Origin: Phyllobacterium zundukense
Lineage (GTDB): Bacteria > Pseudomonadota > Alphaproteobacteria > Rhizobiales > Rhizobiaceae
Assembly: GCF_002764115.1 (NCBI RefSeq)
Contig: NZ_CP017943.1
Location: 62,001-126,000, forward strand
Reading direction: 5' to 3'
Length of the DNA: 64,000 nt
Shown: piece by piece, positions 1-8,567 of the stretch
How positions within the stretch are numbered: position 1 is the stretch's first letter
Layout: each line of letters opens with the position of its first letter
The notes under the pieces: generated by a model
Databases searched by the model: none
What the model was told of the DNA's origin: nothing
What the model saw: only the letters and a program-made list of their open reading frames with translations
Position numbers and translations under genes: made by a program

Positions 1-38
1 CGGCTCCGCTTCCTCTGTCCAAGATGAGATTTCGAACG

Positions 39-809
39 ATGTCAGACACCGCTCCGCTGGTTAAGATTGAAGGACTACACAAGAGCTACGGCGGCGTCGT
101 GAAGGTGCTGCAGGGCTTGGACATCGAGATGAAGGCGGGTGACCGCGTCGTCGTCATTGGTCCGAGCGGCGGCGGCAAATCCACGCTCCTGCGCGTCCTG
201 ATGGGGCTTGAGCAGATCGATAGGGGTGCTATCACCTTCGGTGGCAAACCTTACATTTCCGCCAACGGCAACGGTAAAACATCGATCGACGCCAAGGTCC
301 GGCGATCGATCGGAATGGTCTTTCAGCACTATACATTGTTCCCGCACCTAGACGTCATCGGCAACCTCATTCTTGCGCCGGTGAAAGTGAGAGGCGAGAA
401 GAAGGCCGATGCCATCGCGCGAGCGATGGCGCTGCTGACGCGTTTCGGCCTTGCGCAAAAGGCAAACGCCTACCCCGCCCAGCTTTCCGGCGGTCAGAAA
501 CAACGTGTGGCGATTGCCCGTGCGCTTATGCTCGATCCGAAACTGATGCTGTTCGACGAAGTGACGTCGGCGCTCGATCCCGAGCTCGTGAGTGAAGTCG
601 AGCAGGTGATCCTGCAACTCGCCCAGCAGCAGATGCCGATGGTCATCGTGACCCACGACATGTGGTTCGCCAAGCATATCGCCTCTCGCGTCATCTTCTG
701 CGCCGGCGGTGTGGTGGTCGAGGATGGTCCGCCCGAACAGGTGCTTGGGGCTCCGAAGGAGGAGCGCACGCGCGAGTTTATCGAGCGGGTGTTCCACATC
801 CAGCATTGA
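39..809 (+). CDS. Polar amino-acid ABC transporter, ATP-binding subunit
   Basis: ATPase of a GlnQ/HisP-type importer, 256 aa from the ATG at 39; an in-frame ATG at 24 would add five residues, but family members usually begin close to the MSDT start. Walker A GPSGGGKST lies at residues 41-49, the signature LSGGQKQR starts near residue 149, Walker B is LMLFDEV, and the H-loop is VTHDMW. The two permease genes follow at once, and enzymes of a hydroxyproline-type pathway come after them, so the cargo is probably an imino or amino acid (inference from context). No substrate-binding protein is in the window; it may lie upstream of position 1. Confidence 0.93.
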   Translation: MSDTAPLVKIEGLHKSYGGVVKVLQGLDIEMKAGDRVVVIGPSGGGKSTLLRVLMGLEQIDRGAITFGGKPYISANGNGKTSIDAKVRRSIGMVFQHYTLFPHLDVIGNLILAPVKVRGEKKADAIARAMALLTRFGLAQKANAYPAQLSGGQKQRVAIARALMLDPKLMLFDEVTSALDPELVSEVEQVILQLAQQQMPMVIVTHDMWFAKHIASRVIFCAGGVVVEDGPPEQVLGAPKEERTREFIERVFHIQH

Positions 810-819
810 GGGGCGGATC

Positions 820-1488
820 ATGAATTATAGTTTCGACTTCGCGTCCGTCTTCCGGAACTTCGGCCCTCTCTGGGACGGTCTTCTCGTCACGATTGAGCTG
901 ACAATCGCGGCAAACGCTATTGGGTTGACCCTTGGATTTCTGCTCGCATTGCTCGTCATGAGCCGTTGGGCAGCGGTCCGGCTTCCGGTCATGCTGTTCA
1001 TCGAATTCTTCCGCTGCACGCCCGCAATCATTCAAATCGTGTGGTTCTTTTACTGCGTTCCGATGCTTTTCGATGTTTTCCTCGGCTCCATTACTATGGG
1101 CATCCTGGCGCTCGGGCTCAACGTCGCCGCGTTCAATGCAGAAGCCTATCGTGCATCGATTCAGGGGGTGCCCCGGGAGCAACTCGATGCTGGGATAGCC
1201 CTAGGTCTGAACCCGTTCCAACGCATCTTGTACATCATTCTTCCAACGGCGGTCCGCAACTCGATCCCGGTCTTGCTCACCAACGGGATCGGCATCTTCC
1301 AGCAAAGCGCACTGGTCGCCATCGTCGCCGTCCAGGACCTCATGTACCAGGGCAAGACGCTCGCCACGCAGACTTATCGCCCGATCGAGACCTTCACCAT
1401 CGTCGCTTTCATATATTTCGCCGTGTCGTTCCCCGTATCCCAGATCGTTGGATACTTGGAACGCCGTCGAGAAACCCTGGCTAGTTGA
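820..1488 (+). CDS. Amino-acid ABC transporter permease (HisM/GlnP type)
   Basis: Inner-membrane permease, 222 aa. The ATG at 820 follows GAGGGGCGG ten bases after the ATPase stop; longer open reading on the 5' side is only overlap with the ATPase gene in another frame. Four to five hydrophobic segments are visible. The family EAA-type loop is near AYRASIQGVPREQLDAGIAL (G at a fixed spacing after EAYR), where the ATPase docks. It pairs with the next permease to form the membrane channel of the same importer. Confidence 0.92.
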   Translation: MNYSFDFASVFRNFGPLWDGLLVTIELTIAANAIGLTLGFLLALLVMSRWAAVRLPVMLFIEFFRCTPAIIQIVWFFYCVPMLFDVFLGSITMGILALGLNVAAFNAEAYRASIQGVPREQLDAGIALGLNPFQRILYIILPTAVRNSIPVLLTNGIGIFQQSALVAIVAVQDLMYQGKTLATQTYRPIETFTIVAFIYFAVSFPVSQIVGYLERRRETLAS

Positions 1489-1499
1489 GGAGACCCACG

Positions 1500-2165
1500 A
1501 TGACCCTCAACTTTGCCGCCGTGCTCAAATTTCAGGACGCTCTTCTTCTCGGCCTTTGGACCACGCTAAAGTTGACCCTGATCTGCATACTGCTTGGTTG
1601 CGTGCTTGGATTCCTGCTGGCTCTCGCCCGCACCTCGAAGAGCGCCATCCTAAGGGGCGTTTCCAGCGTCTATGTGGAATTCTTCCGTGGCACGCCCGTG
1701 CTAGTCCAACTGTTTTGGGTTTTCTTCTGCCTGCCACTTCTCCTTGGCGTCGAGCTTTCCAACATGGCGTCGGGCATCATTGCTCTGTCCCTATACATGG
1801 GCGCGATCAGCAGTGAGAGCTTCCGCGCCTCGCTGAAATCTGTCGGCCGCGAGCAGATCGATGCGTGTGTGGCTCTGGGCTTGTCGCCCTGGGTGCGGAC
1901 GACAAGCGTCGTGCTTCCTCAGGCGGTCCTGCGCGCAGCACCAACGCTGCTCTCCAATTGCGTTAGCCTGTTCAAGGAAAGTGCACTCGTCTCGGCAGTC
2001 GGTATGGCGGACCTCATGTTCGTCGGCCAGAACATTTCCAACAACACGGCTCGGCCCATCGAGGTGCTGACCGTCGTCGCCCTCATCTACTTCGTCATCG
2101 CTTTCCCACTAACGCGCGCCGTCACGGTGATCGAACAACGCATCCTCAAGCGGCTGGCGGTCTGA
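1500..2165 (+). CDS. Amino-acid ABC transporter permease (HisQ/GlnP type)
   Basis: Second channel subunit, 221 aa. The ATG at 1500 has GAGGAG at 1487-1492 as ribosome binding site, overlapping the stop of the previous gene; an in-frame TTG at 1485 is less likely. The loop SESFRASLKSVGREQIDACV is the family EAA signature, and the C-terminal region carries the usual ALVSAVGMADLMF motif seen in the paired permease as ALVAIVAVQDLMY. Tight spacing with the upstream genes indicates one operon. Confidence 0.92.
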   Translation: MTLNFAAVLKFQDALLLGLWTTLKLTLICILLGCVLGFLLALARTSKSAILRGVSSVYVEFFRGTPVLVQLFWVFFCLPLLLGVELSNMASGIIALSLYMGAISSESFRASLKSVGREQIDACVALGLSPWVRTTSVVLPQAVLRAAPTLLSNCVSLFKESALVSAVGMADLMFVGQNISNNTARPIEVLTVVALIYFVIAFPLTRAVTVIEQRILKRLAV

Positions 2166-2201
2166 CGCGCCAATCGCCCGAACTCAACAATGGAGATACT
2201 G

Positions 2202-3080
2202 ATGAAACTCTCTGGCGTCATGCCCGCCCTCGTCACGCCCTTCGATAAAGAAGGCCAGATCGATTTCAAGGCCTTCGAGAGGCTTCTTGTCCATCTGCGT
2301 GATGCAGGAGTGACCGGCTGGGTGCCGAACGGCTCGACCGGCGAATATTTCAGCCAGACGACCGAGGAACGGCGCGACGTGCTCCAGTTCGTCAAGGATT
2401 TTGCCAAGCCCGGCGAAATTCTGATCGCCGGTACCAATGCACCCGCCACGCGCGAAGTGATCGAGCAAACCGAACTGGCCAAGGAGATCGGCTACGATAC
2501 GGTCCTGTTGGCGCCGCCCTTTTACACTCGTCCGACCCAGGCAGAGCTCATCAAACACTACGAGGCGGTGCTCGCCGCAGTCGACGTCAATCTGGTGCTC
2601 TATAGCTATCCCGCAAAGGACGGCTCCGACATCAGCTTCGAACTGATGGATCATTTTGCCGATAACACACGTGTCATCGGTATCAAGGAAAGCTCAGGCG
2701 TCCTGCAGCGGGCGATCGACATCGCCAGCCGCTACGAAGGCAAGATCCAGCTGGTCAGCGGCTCAGACGACATCGCGCTCGATTTCATGTTCTGGGGCGC
2801 CGACAGTTGGATCTGCGGACCCTCCAACTGCATGGCAAAAGCTTGCTGCGACCTCGACCGGACGTTCCGTTCCGGCGATCTTGCTAAGGCGCGCGAACAG
2901 ATGAAGACGCTTTACAGGGCGATGAACATCCTCGAATCCGGCAAGTTCGTCCAGAAGATCAAATATGGTTGCGAGATGCAGGGCCTGCCCGTCGGCGAAT
3001 GCCGCGCGCCGCTGGGGCCGCTGACCGACGACGAGAAGGCCGAATTCCGCACCGCCATGGAACCGATCCTCAGTTGGTAG
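2202..3080 (+). CDS. DHDPS-family lyase, probable pyrroline-4-hydroxy-2-carboxylate deaminase
   Basis: TIM-barrel class I aldolase of the DapA/NanA superfamily, 292 aa. I take the ATG at 2202 because GGAGA sits at 2192-2196; an in-frame ATG at 2190 lacks a site. The Schiff-base lysine is K162 (IGIKESSG), the catalytic tyrosine Y134 (YSYPAKDG), and the substrate-carboxylate loop is GSTGEY. The neighbours are an FAD amino-acid dehydrogenase, a semialdehyde dehydrogenase and a proline-racemase homologue. That is the gene set of trans-4-hydroxyproline catabolism in rhizobia (HypD role: 4-hydroxy-pyrroline-2-carboxylate to 2,5-dioxopentanoate plus ammonia). The role is inferred from context; the fold is clear. 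Confidence 0.85.
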   Translation: MKLSGVMPALVTPFDKEGQIDFKAFERLLVHLRDAGVTGWVPNGSTGEYFSQTTEERRDVLQFVKDFAKPGEILIAGTNAPATREVIEQTELAKEIGYDTVLLAPPFYTRPTQAELIKHYEAVLAAVDVNLVLYSYPAKDGSDISFELMDHFADNTRVIGIKESSGVLQRAIDIASRYEGKIQLVSGSDDIALDFMFWGADSWICGPSNCMAKACCDLDRTFRSGDLAKAREQMKTLYRAMNILESGKFVQKIKYGCEMQGLPVGECRAPLGPLTDDEKAEFRTAMEPILSW

Positions 3081-3088
3081 GCCGGCTG

Positions 3089-3113
3089 GGCCGGGCGGAT
3101 GGGCCGCCCGGCC
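3089..3113 (+). promoter_or_regulatory. Intercistronic GC hairpin
   Basis: A ten-base-pair perfect stem (GGCCGGGCGG at 3089-3098, CCGCCCGGCC at 3104-3113) with a five-base loop sits in the gap between the lyase and the FAD dehydrogenase genes. No T-run follows, so it looks more like an RNA-processing or partial-termination element than a full terminator. Confidence 0.5.
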
Positions 3114-3144
3114 AACATGAAACCTGATAGGAGAGAGGATACGC

Positions 3145-4377
3145 ATGACCACCGTGATTGTCGGCGCAGGGGTTATCGGCACGGCGATCGCCTACGAACT
3201 GCAAAAGCGCGGCCGGCAGGTCGTCCTGCTCGACAAGGATGAGGTGGGTCGCGGTGCGTCCTACGGCAACATGGCGTCTATTGCGGTGACGGAGTTCATG
3301 CCGGCCTCGCGGCCGTCAATTTGGCGGCAGATTCCCGGCTGGATGCTCAACCCGGAAGGCCCGGTCCGCGTACGCCCAGGCTATATGCCGAAGCTTGTTC
3401 CCTGGTTTGTTAGATTTGTAGCGGCGTCGCGGCCGGGCAAACTGCGCCAGCTTGAGGCCGAGGGCGCGGCCTTGTCCAAACGCGTCTACGATGACCTGCT
3501 GCCGCTGCTGCGCGAAACAGGCCTGGAAGATGAACTGACGGAAAAGGGCTGTCTTTCGCTCTACAGTAACGAGGCGGAGTTCCACGCCGACCGCGAGCAT
3601 ATCGACATCCTGGAGCGCTTCGACTTTCCGCACCAGCGCCTGACGGGTGCTCAGGCACGGGAACTGGAACCGGAATTGTCGGATAACATCGGCATTGCCG
3701 TCCTCCTTCCGCAGAACCGGAGCCTGCGAGACCCGTTTCGTCTCGTGAACAGCCTTGCGCAGCGGTTCATAGCCCTCGGTGGGGAAATCCGGCGCGGCGA
3801 CGTGGTTGGCTTCAACTGCTCCGATCGCGTCACCGCTGTCCGGCTTGCGGGCGACGGTCAAATCATGGCCGATGAGGTCATCATCTGCGCTGGCGCTTAT
3901 AGCGCACTGCTGTCAAGAATGTTGGGCGAGCCGATGCCGCTTGAGACCGAGCGCGGCTATCATACGCAAATCATGTCGCCCGGCATTTCGATGCGTCACT
4001 CGATCATCTGGCCTGCCCGGGCCTTCATGGTCACGCCGACTGCAGGTGGCATCCGCGTCGGCGGAACGGTCGAAATGGCAGGTCTCGACGCCGCACCCGA
4101 TTACCGCCGCTCCAAAATTACCGTGCGGAGAGCGCAGACAGCTTTGCCGAACCTGCGCTGCGAGAACTTTTCCGAATGGATGGGCCATCGCCCGGCTTTT
4201 CCGGATACCGTACCAGTAATGTCCGCCTCGGCGAAGGTACGCGGCGTCTTTTACGCCACCGGCCATGGTCATCTCGGCGTCACCTATGCCGCGACCACCG
4301 CACGCCTGATGGGTGACCTGATTACCGGCGCGACGCCGCCCATTGACATGCGCCCCTATCGTATCGACCGCTTCTGA
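3145..4377 (+). CDS. FAD-dependent amino-acid dehydrogenase (DadA/DAO family), probable hydroxy-D-proline dehydrogenase
   Basis: Flavoprotein of the DAO/DadA family, 410 aa. The N-terminal dinucleotide-binding motif is VGAGVIGTAIAYEL (residues about 5-18) with an acidic residue at the end of the second strand (LLDKDE). The C-terminal FAD motif is GHGHLGVTYA, where HLG is typical of DadA-like dehydrogenases. GGAGAG at 3130-3135 is the ribosome binding site. In the operon context it is the best candidate for oxidation of cis-4-hydroxy-D-proline to the pyrroline (HypO role), passing electrons to the respiratory chain. Substrate is inferred. Confidence 0.87.
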   Translation: MTTVIVGAGVIGTAIAYELQKRGRQVVLLDKDEVGRGASYGNMASIAVTEFMPASRPSIWRQIPGWMLNPEGPVRVRPGYMPKLVPWFVRFVAASRPGKLRQLEAEGAALSKRVYDDLLPLLRETGLEDELTEKGCLSLYSNEAEFHADREHIDILERFDFPHQRLTGAQARELEPELSDNIGIAVLLPQNRSLRDPFRLVNSLAQRFIALGGEIRRGDVVGFNCSDRVTAVRLAGDGQIMADEVIICAGAYSALLSRMLGEPMPLETERGYHTQIMSPGISMRHSIIWPARAFMVTPTAGGIRVGGTVEMAGLDAAPDYRRSKITVRRAQTALPNLRCENFSEWMGHRPAFPDTVPVMSASAKVRGVFYATGHGHLGVTYAATTARLMGDLITGATPPIDMRPYRIDRF

Positions 4378-4414
4378 AGCACGGTCGCTCAAACGCATCA
4401 CATGTGAGGACACC

Positions 4415-5884
4415 ATGCAAAACAAGCTTTTTATCGATGGCCAATGGGTCTCTCCGGCCGAAGGAACCATGCTTCCGGTGATCGATCCGGCAACCGAAGA
4501 GGTCTTTCACCACATTGCCGCGGCTGGCGCTCTGGAGGCCGAAGCAGCCGTGAAGGCGGCCCGAAAGGCCTTCGACAATGGTCCCTGGCCCCGTCTTTCG
4601 AGCAAGGAGCGTGCGATCTATCTGCGCGCCATGGCGCAGTGCATCCGCGATCGCATGCCGGAGTTGGCCCGTTTGGAAACCCGCGATAACGGCAAGCCGC
4701 TTCCGGAATCGGAGTGGGATATTGCCGACGCGGCCGGTTGCTTCGATTTCTATGCGGATCTGGCCGAGGAACTGGACGGCGAGGTGGAAGAGGTAAAGCT
4801 TGCAGATGCGCGTTTTGTCTCGAAGGCCGTGCGCGAGCCGCTGGGCGTGGCCGTCGCCATCGTTCCCTGGAACTACCCGCTTCTCATGGCCTCGTGGAAA
4901 GTTGCGCCCGCCTTAGCGGCCGGCTGCACCATGATCCTGAAGCCCGCCGAAACCACCTCGCTGACGGCGCTGGAGCTTGGCGCGATAGCAGAGGCCGTCG
5001 GATTACCCAAAGGCGTGCTGAACATCCTCTCCGGCAAGGGCTCGGTGGTTGGGCAGGCGCTGATCGAACATCCAGAGGTCGATAAGGTCGCCTTCACCGG
5101 TTCCGGTCCGGTCGGCTCGCGCATCATGGCCGCCGGGGCGAAAGACATCAAGCGCATCAGCCTCGAACTCGGCGGCAAATCGCCCTTCGTGGTCTTCGCG
5201 GACAGCGATATCGAGAAGGCCGTCGAGTGGATCATGTTTGGCATCTTCTGGAATCAGGGACAGGTCTGTTCGGCCACCTCGCGGGTTCTCGTGGAGGCGC
5301 CGCTCTATCCGAAGCTCCTGGAGCGGCTGGTGGAGGAAGCGAAGAAGATCAAGATGGGCAACGGCCTCGACGCGGGCACGCTGCTCGGGCCGCTCGTCAA
5401 CAAAGGCCAGTATGAGGATGTCCTTCGTCACATCGACCGCGCCGTCGAGCAGGGCGCGACGGTTTCTTGCGGCGGCAAGTATGAAGACTTTGACAAAGGC
5501 TTCTGGGTCGCGCCGACCATCCTCACCAACATGGCGCTCGACAGCGATGCCTGGGTGGAAGAAATCTTCGGCCCAGTCGTCTGCATCCGTCCTTTCGAGA
5601 CCGAGGAGGAGGCGATCCGTCTATCGAACGACTCCCGTTTCGGTCTTGCCGCCGCCGTCATGTCGGCCGATGACGCGCGTGCCGAGCGCGTCGCCGCGGC
5701 CTTCCGCGCTGGCATAGTCTGGATCAACTGCTCGCAGCCGACTTTCACCGAAGCCCCGTGGGGCGGCTACAAGCAATCCGGCATCGGCCGGGAACTTGGC
5801 CGCTGGGGCCTCGACAACTATTTGGAGACCAAACAGATCACCCGTCTGGTCAGCGATGAGCCATGGGGGTGGTATCTCAAATGA
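4415..5884 (+). CDS. NAD(P)-dependent aldehyde dehydrogenase, probable 2,5-dioxopentanoate dehydrogenase
   Basis: ALDH-superfamily enzyme, 489 aa, starting at the ATG at 4415 after GTGAGGA (4404-4410). Motifs in order: VPWNYPLL (cofactor and oxyanion region), FTGSGPVGS, ELGGKSP with the general-base glutamate, GQVCSATSR with catalytic C285, and EEIFGPV. By closest motif resemblance it belongs with betaine-aldehyde-type dehydrogenases. Its place between the FAD dehydrogenase and the racemase homologue suggests that it oxidises alpha-ketoglutarate semialdehyde to alpha-ketoglutarate, the last step of hydroxyproline catabolism. Its stop overlaps the next start (ATGA). Confidence 0.88.
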   Translation: MQNKLFIDGQWVSPAEGTMLPVIDPATEEVFHHIAAAGALEAEAAVKAARKAFDNGPWPRLSSKERAIYLRAMAQCIRDRMPELARLETRDNGKPLPESEWDIADAAGCFDFYADLAEELDGEVEEVKLADARFVSKAVREPLGVAVAIVPWNYPLLMASWKVAPALAAGCTMILKPAETTSLTALELGAIAEAVGLPKGVLNILSGKGSVVGQALIEHPEVDKVAFTGSGPVGSRIMAAGAKDIKRISLELGGKSPFVVFADSDIEKAVEWIMFGIFWNQGQVCSATSRVLVEAPLYPKLLERLVEEAKKIKMGNGLDAGTLLGPLVNKGQYEDVLRHIDRAVEQGATVSCGGKYEDFDKGFWVAPTILTNMALDSDAWVEEIFGPVVCIRPFETEEEAIRLSNDSRFGLAAAVMSADDARAERVAAAFRAGIVWINCSQPTFTEAPWGGYKQSGIGRELGRWGLDNYLETKQITRLVSDEPWGWYLK

Positions 5885-6912
5885 CCTTCGACAAGGCGCT
5901 CGATATCCTGCTTGTCCATTGCCAGGGCGAAAGTGGCAATGTGCTTTTCAATGGCGCGCCAGAAATTCCGGGCGCGACCATTCTCGAAAAAATGGACCAT
6001 CTGAACAATGTCGACCCGTCGCTCCGTCTGTTCCTGACACGCGAGCCTCGCGCGCAGGTCGTGCACACGACGAACCTGCTTTTGGCCCCAACCCGGCCGG
6101 ATGCGGATGTAGCCTTCATCGTGTTGCAGCCGGATCGCGCCCATCCGATGTCGGGCTCCAACTGCATTTGCGTTGTGACCGCGCTCTTGGAAACCGGCCG
6201 GGTCAAAATGATCGAACCGGAAACGGTTGTCCGGCTGGATACGGCAGCCGGTCTGATTGTCGCCCGCGCGCATTGTGAAGGCGGCCGTTGCCTTTCAGTG
6301 AGCCTCGACAATGTCCCAGCCTTCGTCCAGCAGCTCGACGTCACAATTGAAACCGCGAAATGGGGACGGATCACTGGCGACATTGCCTTCGGAGGCGTCT
6401 TCTACGCTCAGATCAATGTGGATCAGGTGGGACTGCGGACTGTGCCGGAAGCGGCCCGCGCGCTTGCCGACGCAGGGACCGAGATCAAGTCTCTGCTGGC
6501 CGAGCAGGTCACCGTCAACCACCCTGAGATCCCGGGCCTGAACGAGATCGCCTATGTGATGTTCCGCGACTATCAACCGGACGGTTCGGTCATCACCTGC
6601 ACCACGCTCAAGCCGGGTCGTGTGGATCGTTCGCCTTGCGGCACGGGTTCCTCGGCCAATATCGCAATCCTGCATGCAAGGGGGCAGGCGCGGACCGGCG
6701 ACAAGCGAATCTCGCGAAGCATCATTGGCGGCACCTTCACGACAGAGATTTTGGGCGAGACGACGATTGGAGGCCGTCCCGCCGTTCTGCCGCGTATCAC
6801 CGGCCAGGGCTATGTATTCGGCCGCCAGCAGTTGCGATTGGATCCTCAGGATCCGTTCCTGCACGGATTTGCAATGTCGGACACTTGGGGTCTGCAGGTC
6901 GGTGAACTGTGA
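5881..6912 (+). CDS. Proline racemase family protein (hydroxyproline epimerase or dehydratase type)
   Basis: Proline-racemase superfamily, 343 aa, starting at the ATG at 5881 that overlaps the ALDH stop. The second catalytic motif DRSPCGTGSS keeps its cysteine (C253). The first motif reads HPMSGSN, with serine S91 where racemases have the first cysteine (MCGH). Ser/Cys pairs have been reported in the superfamily alongside Cys/Cys and Cys/Thr forms. The pair is therefore unlikely to be inactive, but the reaction (4-hydroxyproline 2-epimerase versus a 3-hydroxyproline dehydratase) cannot be fixed from sequence. The operon favours the hydroxyproline 2-epimerase role. Confidence 0.88.
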   Translation: MTFDKALDILLVHCQGESGNVLFNGAPEIPGATILEKMDHLNNVDPSLRLFLTREPRAQVVHTTNLLLAPTRPDADVAFIVLQPDRAHPMSGSNCICVVTALLETGRVKMIEPETVVRLDTAAGLIVARAHCEGGRCLSVSLDNVPAFVQQLDVTIETAKWGRITGDIAFGGVFYAQINVDQVGLRTVPEAARALADAGTEIKSLLAEQVTVNHPEIPGLNEIAYVMFRDYQPDGSVITCTTLKPGRVDRSPCGTGSSANIAILHARGQARTGDKRISRSIIGGTFTTEILGETTIGGRPAVLPRITGQGYVFGRQQLRLDPQDPFLHGFAMSDTWGLQVGEL

Positions 6913-7250
6913 AACTTGTCGGACAATCCACCCATGTGACGGGCGCGACGGGTGCCATCGGGCAGGTGATTTGCTGCGCGCTGGTGGGCGAGGGGGCAAG
7001 GGTCATCGTCCACTATGGTCTTAATCGCAATGCGGCAGAGCCGCTCGTGACCGCTCGACGGAAATGGCAGGTGTCTTTCTGCCGATCTTTCGGATCCCTG
7101 TGCTCCGCAGGCCCTGTGGGATCAGGCACGCATTTGCCGGTACGCTAACGGATCTGGTCAATAATGCGGGCGTCCGCTCCGAAGTTGCCATCGAGGCGCC
7201 GATGGATGAACGTTTGGGAGGGCGACAGTCGCGGGCACGAGGTACGCATC
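6909..7250 (+). pseudogene. Decayed short-chain dehydrogenase (SDR)
   Basis: Remains of an SDR gene that overlaps the racemase-family stop (ATG at 6909 region). The cofactor motif VTGATGAIG is in the first frame. A second piece, ADLSDP..APQALWDQA, lies near 7085-7130 in another frame. A third piece, DLVNNAGVRSEVAIEAPMDE, lies near 7148-7210 in the remaining frame. At least two frameshifts therefore separate recognisable SDR segments, and the catalytic YxxxK part is not found before PaaX. About 140 bases from 7250 to 7391 hold nothing I recognise. Confidence 0.72.
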
Positions 7251-7391
7251 GTTCGATCAAACGCAGGAATCGTTGGTTGCGAGCCCCCGCAACCACCATC
7301 CCTGCGATAACAAAGAGCTGCTTTGCGCCAACAAACGGACCGGTCGAAGGAAATGCTCGGTCTAATCGCGGGTTCTGCGGTCCGACTTGGT

Positions 7392-8417
7392 TCAAGGCGT
7401 GATATTCAAAGTTTCGGACACGGTTTGAGCTTTTTCGACAACACCGGCCTGATGGGCTGTTGGGGAAGACGAACATCTCAAAAAATCCAGCCGATCACGG
7501 GCTTGGGATGTCGTTTCCGGTAGGCGTGTGTACCGCCCCTCGAAAGTGTCGGCGATTTGTCGTTCGGCCCTTCTGGACAATATAACGTAAAGCTGCGCGA
7601 ACAGATCTCGCGCTTGCCTGCCAGGCCAGTCCTCGGGCAGGACGTCAGTCGGGAGCAGCGGATCTGCGAGGAGAACATGCCGGTACCGATGCACAAGCAA
7701 AAGCCGAACAAAAACGCAGTCGACCTCCGGCGCATAAGGATGAGTAAGGAGATGATCCAGGACCGGTCCGAACCGCACGATTAAGTCGCGGTACTCTTCA
7801 GCATAAACAGCCAGGGGCCACAATGTCGGTGCGAGTGTGACCATTTCCGTTTGGCCCTGGATTAAATCGCAGTGGAAAGTGATTGCCATTGTGAGTGGAA
7901 GATGCGCGTGGTTTGGTCGGATGTAGAGATTCTCGCCGATTCTGCCGAGGTGTTGCTGCCTGATCGTTTCCTCCTCCAGATGCGATGCTTGATACATAAT
8001 CCAGCCCTCGGGGTCGGGTACTGGTTGGAATAGTAACCTCGCAGCGGTGTCGAACTCCTCTTTTGCTGCTTCGGCAAGCCGATAATAGCTTCGCCTTCCC
8101 TCGCGTTCTCCAATCAGCCGCCCGGATCCCACGAGGCGCGACACAGCCGTCCGAACATGCGTCTCCGAAATCCCGAACCGAACGCAAACCTCGATGAGCG
8201 TTCCCATCCACAGGACGCCGCCACGGGGCACAACGATGTCACCGTAAATGGTTACGATCAACGATGCTGCCCGGATACTCAGTCCTTCAAGAAGCCTGAC
8301 TTTCCAGTTCTCTGCTCCAACAGAGTTGGAGATTGCGTAGGTCTCGTTTTGAATGCCGTCAGCCAAAGCACGCCCTCCTAACGTCCGACGATGTGAACCG
8401 CCAATGAGGCTCAACAT
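7392..8417 (-). CDS. paaX: PaaX family transcriptional repressor
   Basis: PaaX-type regulator of the phenylacetate catabolon, 341 aa (family usually about 300-320, so both ends are slightly long and a later start is possible). The family N-terminal winged-helix is clear: IRAASLIVTIYGD, PRGG, then GISETHVRTAVSRLVGSGRL and EGRRSYY (about residues 47-110). In E. coli PaaX binds phenylacetyl-CoA and releases paa promoters. Here it is divergent from the thiolase-paaABCDE-paaZ operon, with only 150 bases between the starts. Two inverted repeats lie in that gap. Confidence 0.9.
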   Translation of the reverse strand: MLSLIGGSHRRTLGGRALADGIQNETYAISNSVGAENWKVRLLEGLSIRAASLIVTIYGDIVVPRGGVLWMGTLIEVCVRFGISETHVRTAVSRLVGSGRLIGEREGRRSYYRLAEAAKEEFDTAARLLFQPVPDPEGWIMYQASHLEEETIRQQHLGRIGENLYIRPNHAHLPLTMAITFHCDLIQGQTEMVTLAPTLWPLAVYAEEYRDLIVRFGPVLDHLLTHPYAPEVDCVFVRLLLVHRYRHVLLADPLLPTDVLPEDWPGRQARDLFAQLYVILSRRAERQIADTFEGRYTRLPETTSQARDRLDFLRCSSSPTAHQAGVVEKAQTVSETLNITP

Positions 8418-8453
8418 AGACGAAAAATACGATAATAAAACCAGCTACTTACG

Positions 8454-8500
8454 AAAACATCACAAAAAACACCAAAAAATGAATTGAAGTGTGATGCTTT
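8454..8500. promoter_or_regulatory. Candidate PaaX operator: spaced inverted repeat
   Basis: Arms AAAACATCACA (8454-8464) and TGTGATGCTTT (8490-8500) match as an inverted repeat at 10 of 11 positions, separated by 25 bases of A-rich DNA. The element lies between the divergent paaX and thiolase starts. The location makes PaaX the natural candidate ligand; binding is inference. Confidence 0.45.
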
Positions 8501-8515
8501 TGGAGTTATTCATTG

Positions 8516-8525
8516 ACCGATCGGT
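8516..8525. promoter_or_regulatory. TetR-type operator-like palindrome ACCGATCGGT
   Basis: Perfect ten-base palindrome 43 bases upstream of the thiolase ATG. A near-identical ACCGACCGGT lies in the paaG-paaN divergent promoter at 20809-20818. The shared ACCGAYCGGT core resembles operators of TetR regulators that control acyl-CoA catabolic genes, and a tetR gene ends the paaGIK operon. Confidence 0.5.
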
Positions 8526-8567
8526 TGGCTAAAGAGGATAGCCCCGTCTTTCGGAGGATTACGGAAA

